64,000 nt of DNA, taken from Acidobacteriota bacterium. GTDB lineage: Bacteria; Acidobacteriota; Blastocatellia; Pyrinomonadales; Pyrinomonadaceae. The first letter of the stretch is position 1. Each line of letters opens with the position of its first letter. Below, in pieces: positions 61,645 through 64,000 of the stretch. A program made the translations under genes and the position numbers. The notes under the pieces are model-generated. The model searched no databases. It was not told the DNA's origin and saw only the letters and a program-made list of their open reading frames with translations. The stretch spans positions 930,001 to 994,000 of the forward strand of contig JADJWI010000003.1 of NCBI GenBank assembly GCA_016716435.1, in the 5' to 3' direction.

Positions 61645-64000
61645 TTAGAACTCAAGCCTGAGTCCGAACTGGATCTGGCGATTCGTGAACCCGTAGGTCG
61701 AACGGATCGTTCCGAACCCAAAGACCGGATCCGTGTTGCCAAGGTCCGTGTTCGGCGGCGTGAGCTGCGGCGTATTGAACAGGTTGAAGAACTCCGTGCG
61801 GAACTGGATCTTGAACAGTTCTCCCCAGGCAAAGTTCTTCGTAAGGCCCATGTTCAGTTGGTTCGCGATCGGGCCGCGGAGGCCGTTCCGCTTAAGCGTT
61901 CCAAAGCGTCCATTCGGGGCTTCCGCAAACGCACCGCGGTTCAGGTATATGTTGTCATTTCCCGTATACGGATCACCGACAAGGTCGACCAGAACTCCGT
62001 TGCGGCGAACGTCGAACGGCTGTCCGCTTTGGAGGCGGTAGATGCCGTTGACCTGCCAACCGCCGATGATTGCGTCAAGAGCCTTCGGCATATCGCTGCC
62101 ATACTTGCGGCCGCGTCCGAAGGGAAGGTCGTAGACCGACTCGAACGAGAACACGTGCGGGAAGTCAACCCTCGACCGCGAGAACGGCTCGATGAAGTTG
62201 ATGTTCGTATCGCCGACCGAGTCGAACGCGCCTTCGCCGTTATCTCTGGTCTCCGAAAGCGTGTAGGCAACGCGGTACTGCCAGCCATCGCTAAAGCGAC
62301 GTTCGAGCTGGATCTGGAGCGAGTCGTACTGCGACTTGCCGACGTCGTCGCGGACGCGTGCCGGGCCGTTGAGCGACGGGTAGCAAAGCCCATTAACCAA
62401 CGCACGCGGGCACGGAGCCTGCGTCCCGTCCTGAACGATGCGGCCGTTGAGGTTGTAATAGAGGATCAGGTTGCGGCCGGTCGTTCCAACGTAGCCGACG
62501 CTGATCGCCGTATTGCTGGTCAGTTGGTGCTGGACCTGGAAATTGTACTGGTGGATGTTCGACGTCTTGTTGTCGGGCAGCCACGCAAGCACGCTGACGT
62601 TCTGCGGGTTGTTAAGGTTGACGCTATCGACCGAACCGATCGGGAGCGGGCCGGTAGCAAGACGCGAATCGAGCGTGCCGTTCGGAGCACGGCCCGAGAG
62701 CGTGATGCGGACGCCGTCACCGTAGTTGAACTGCGAGAAGCCGCTGTAGGGCGGGTTCTGAGCAAGCTGGTTGTCTATACCGCCGCGGTCAAGGAAATAA
62801 AAGAGTCCGTAGCCGCCGCGAATGACCGTCTTGCCGTCGCCTTTGAGGTCGTAGGCAAAGCCGAACCGCGGTCCGAAGTTGTTGGTGTCGGTTTCCGTCA
62901 GCGAATCGTTCGAATCGCTGGCAACGACAAGGCGGCCGGTGTTGATGTCAAAGTTTGCCTGCCGGCCGTACATCTCGGTCGGGTTGGTAAAGTACTCATA
63001 CCGAAGGCCGAGATTGAGCGTCAGCTTGTTCGTCACACGCCAGTCGTCCTGGATGAAGAAAGCATTCTCCCAGTTGCGGGTGCCGACCGTGCCAAAGGGC
63101 GGGCCGATCTGGTAGTTGCAGACAAAGCCGATCAGGAGGTCTGCCTGTTCCCAGCCCGTCGCCGGAGCTCCGCCGCACTGCGAGGGGTCGCTGTTGCCGA
63201 TCAGGAAGAAATAGCCCTTACCGCGGTTCGGACGATAGAGGGCAACGTCGCGGCGAAGGATCGTTCCGCCGAACTTGAACGTATGATTTCCCGTGATGTA
63301 GCTCATACTGTCAACGATCTGATAGGTCGTTTGCGGTACGAGGTACGGTCCAAAGTCGCCGGTGTACTCGAGCTGGCCGTTGTAGCCGCCGATAAGAGCA
63401 CCGCCGCCGAGGTTCTCATCTCGGTTTGCGTTCGGAATGCCGAGGTCCGCTGAGATCGTCTGATCAAAGAACGGCGGCGTGTAGCCGTAGCGAATGCGGT
63501 TGACCTGAATGCGGAATTCGTTAAAGAGCGAAGGCGAAAGAGCCGTGTTCAGGCCAACCACCGCTCCGCGGGTACGGATCGGGTTCGTTCCCGAACCGAA
63601 ACCGGCCGGCAAGGCCGGAAGCCGCGATGACGTCGTCTGGTCGAACATTCCGTAGCTGTACCGCCCAAAGATCTGGTTCTTCGAGTTCAGGTTCGAATCG
63701 ATACGGATATCGTACGTGTCCTGGTCGAGCGTCTCGTTACGGGTCGTTATGTAGTTGTTGAAGATGCCGGACCGGTTCGGCAGCGGGAAAGCCTGAAGGT
63801 AGGCAAGGCCAACCGCGTTCATACGGCTGCCCGGAAGCTGATCGACCCGGTTTCCGGCGATCGGAAGTCCGGTCAGGACGTCAGTCAACTGAATGTTTTC
63901 GGCCAACAGCTCTGAGAAATTGCCTGTCCGCATCAGCGCGGTCGGAACAGTTGCCGTCTCTTGGTTCAACGGAAGGAACTGACGAAGCCCTTCATAGTTA
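61645..64000 (-). CDS. Oar-like TonB-dependent receptor (5' partial)
   Basis: 785 codons in the window, open to the right edge; the plug domain and N-terminus are outside. The start of the visible part (NYEGLRQFLPLNQETATVPT, RTGNFSEL, GNRVDQLPGSRMNAVGLAYLQAFPLPN) is typical of acidobacterial Oar-like receptors with carboxypeptidase-regulatory N-termini. Many barrel strands follow (DIRIDSNLNSKNQIFGRYSYG, LTLNLGLRYEYFTNP), ending RQIQFGLRLEF with terminal Phe. As first gene of the glucan locus it probably imports maltodextrins through the outer membrane. Confidence 0.9.
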   Translation of the reverse strand, partial: NYEGLRQFLPLNQETATVPTALMRTGNFSELLAENIQLTDVLTGLPIAGNRVDQLPGSRMNAVGLAYLQAFPLPNRSGIFNNYITTRNETLDQDTYDIRIDSNLNSKNQIFGRYSYGMFDQTTSSRLPALPAGFGSGTNPIRTRGAVVGLNTALSPSLFNEFRIQVNRIRYGYTPPFFDQTISADLGIPNANRDENLGGGALIGGYNGQLEYTGDFGPYLVPQTTYQIVDSMSYITGNHTFKFGGTILRRDVALYRPNRGKGYFFLIGNSDPSQCGGAPATGWEQADLLIGFVCNYQIGPPFGTVGTRNWENAFFIQDDWRVTNKLTLNLGLRYEYFTNPTEMYGRQANFDINTGRLVVASDSNDSLTETDTNNFGPRFGFAYDLKGDGKTVIRGGYGLFYFLDRGGIDNQLAQNPPYSGFSQFNYGDGVRITLSGRAPNGTLDSRLATGPLPIGSVDSVNLNNPQNVSVLAWLPDNKTSNIHQYNFQVQHQLTSNTAISVGYVGTTGRNLILYYNLNGRIVQDGTQAPCPRALVNGLCYPSLNGPARVRDDVGKSQYDSLQIQLERRFSDGWQYRVAYTLSETRDNGEGAFDSVGDTNINFIEPFSRSRVDFPHVFSFESVYDLPFGRGRKYGSDMPKALDAIIGGWQVNGIYRLQSGQPFDVRRNGVLVDLVGDPYTGNDNIYLNRGAFAEAPNGRFGTLKRNGLRGPIANQLNMGLTKNFAWGELFKIQFRTEFFNLFNTPQLTPPNTDLGNTDPVFGFGTIRSTYGFTNRQIQFGLRLEF

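Noticed and set aside
61108..63453. Long open frame on the plus strand, antisense to the TonB receptor
   Set aside because: It mirrors the receptor and GH13 genes; no family motifs, and high-GC genes often leave the antisense frame open.
1..64000. Insertion sequence or prophage
   Set aside because: No transposase, integrase or phage structural gene was recognised.

Overview
The window looks like the chromosome of a Gram-negative bacterium of about 58-60% GC, most likely an Acidobacteriota of the Blastocatellia/Pyrinomonadaceae type. This is inferred from gene content: a Ser/Thr kinase with a C-terminal TolB-like propeller, an Oar-like TonB-dependent receptor, secreted VCBS/FG-GAP repeat proteins, CHAT-TPR proteins next to ECF sigma factors, and many secreted TPR and lipoproteins. 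No 16S or other phylogenetic marker is present to confirm it.

Layout. 1-10.1 kb: 3' part of a Ser/Thr kinase gene, M28 peptidase, TPR protein, anti-sigma/ECF sigma pair, selB, DUF2442. 10.1-11.9 kb: AT-richer stretch with a trypsin-like protease. 11.9-16.7 kb: GAF/AAA+ sigma-54-type activator, TPR lipoprotein, HIT hydrolase, murA. 16.8-24.9 kb: ECF sigma factor, small protein, CHAT-TPR protease, subtilase and a large secreted CHRD/VCBS protein, all on the plus strand. 24.9-35 kb: DinB protein, propeller lipoprotein, M61 peptidase, MFS exporter, PDZ/GAF/PAS histidine kinase, outer-membrane barrel. 35-38.6 kb: tRNA-Ser(GCU), gltX carrying an in-frame palindromic repeat, a DUF433/DUF5615 toxin-antitoxin pair followed by a second divergent copy of the gltX 3' end, and an AT-rich LRR gene. 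38.6-50.1 kb: glycosyltransferase, cupin, membrane proteins, a frameshifted DUF1801 gene, a CXXCH/VCBS secreted protein, DinB, DoxX, a DedA-ATP-grasp fusion, NRDE protein, OlsB-like acyltransferase and a DUF2779 nuclease-like protein.

50.1-64 kb (minus strand): an alpha-glucan utilisation locus with TonB-dependent receptor (partial), three secreted GH13 enzymes, MalQ, a GPH/SLC45-like sugar transporter, a lipoprotein and a GH15 glucoamylase. The likely logic is uptake of glucan across the outer membrane, periplasmic hydrolysis, permease import and processing by MalQ and glucoamylase; no SusD-like protein is present.

Most unusual points: the ECF-CHAT-subtilase locus with a hexapeptide tandem repeat at the subtilase pro-region boundary and an intrinsic terminator just before the CHAT start; the toxin-antitoxin pair sandwiched between two gltX 3' ends; the coding palindromic insertion in gltX; the DedA-ATP-grasp fusion; the composition mosaic inside the GH15 gene; and a nested stem structure plus terminator between the TonB receptor and an amylase gene. 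No CRISPR array, rRNA or intact insertion sequence was seen.
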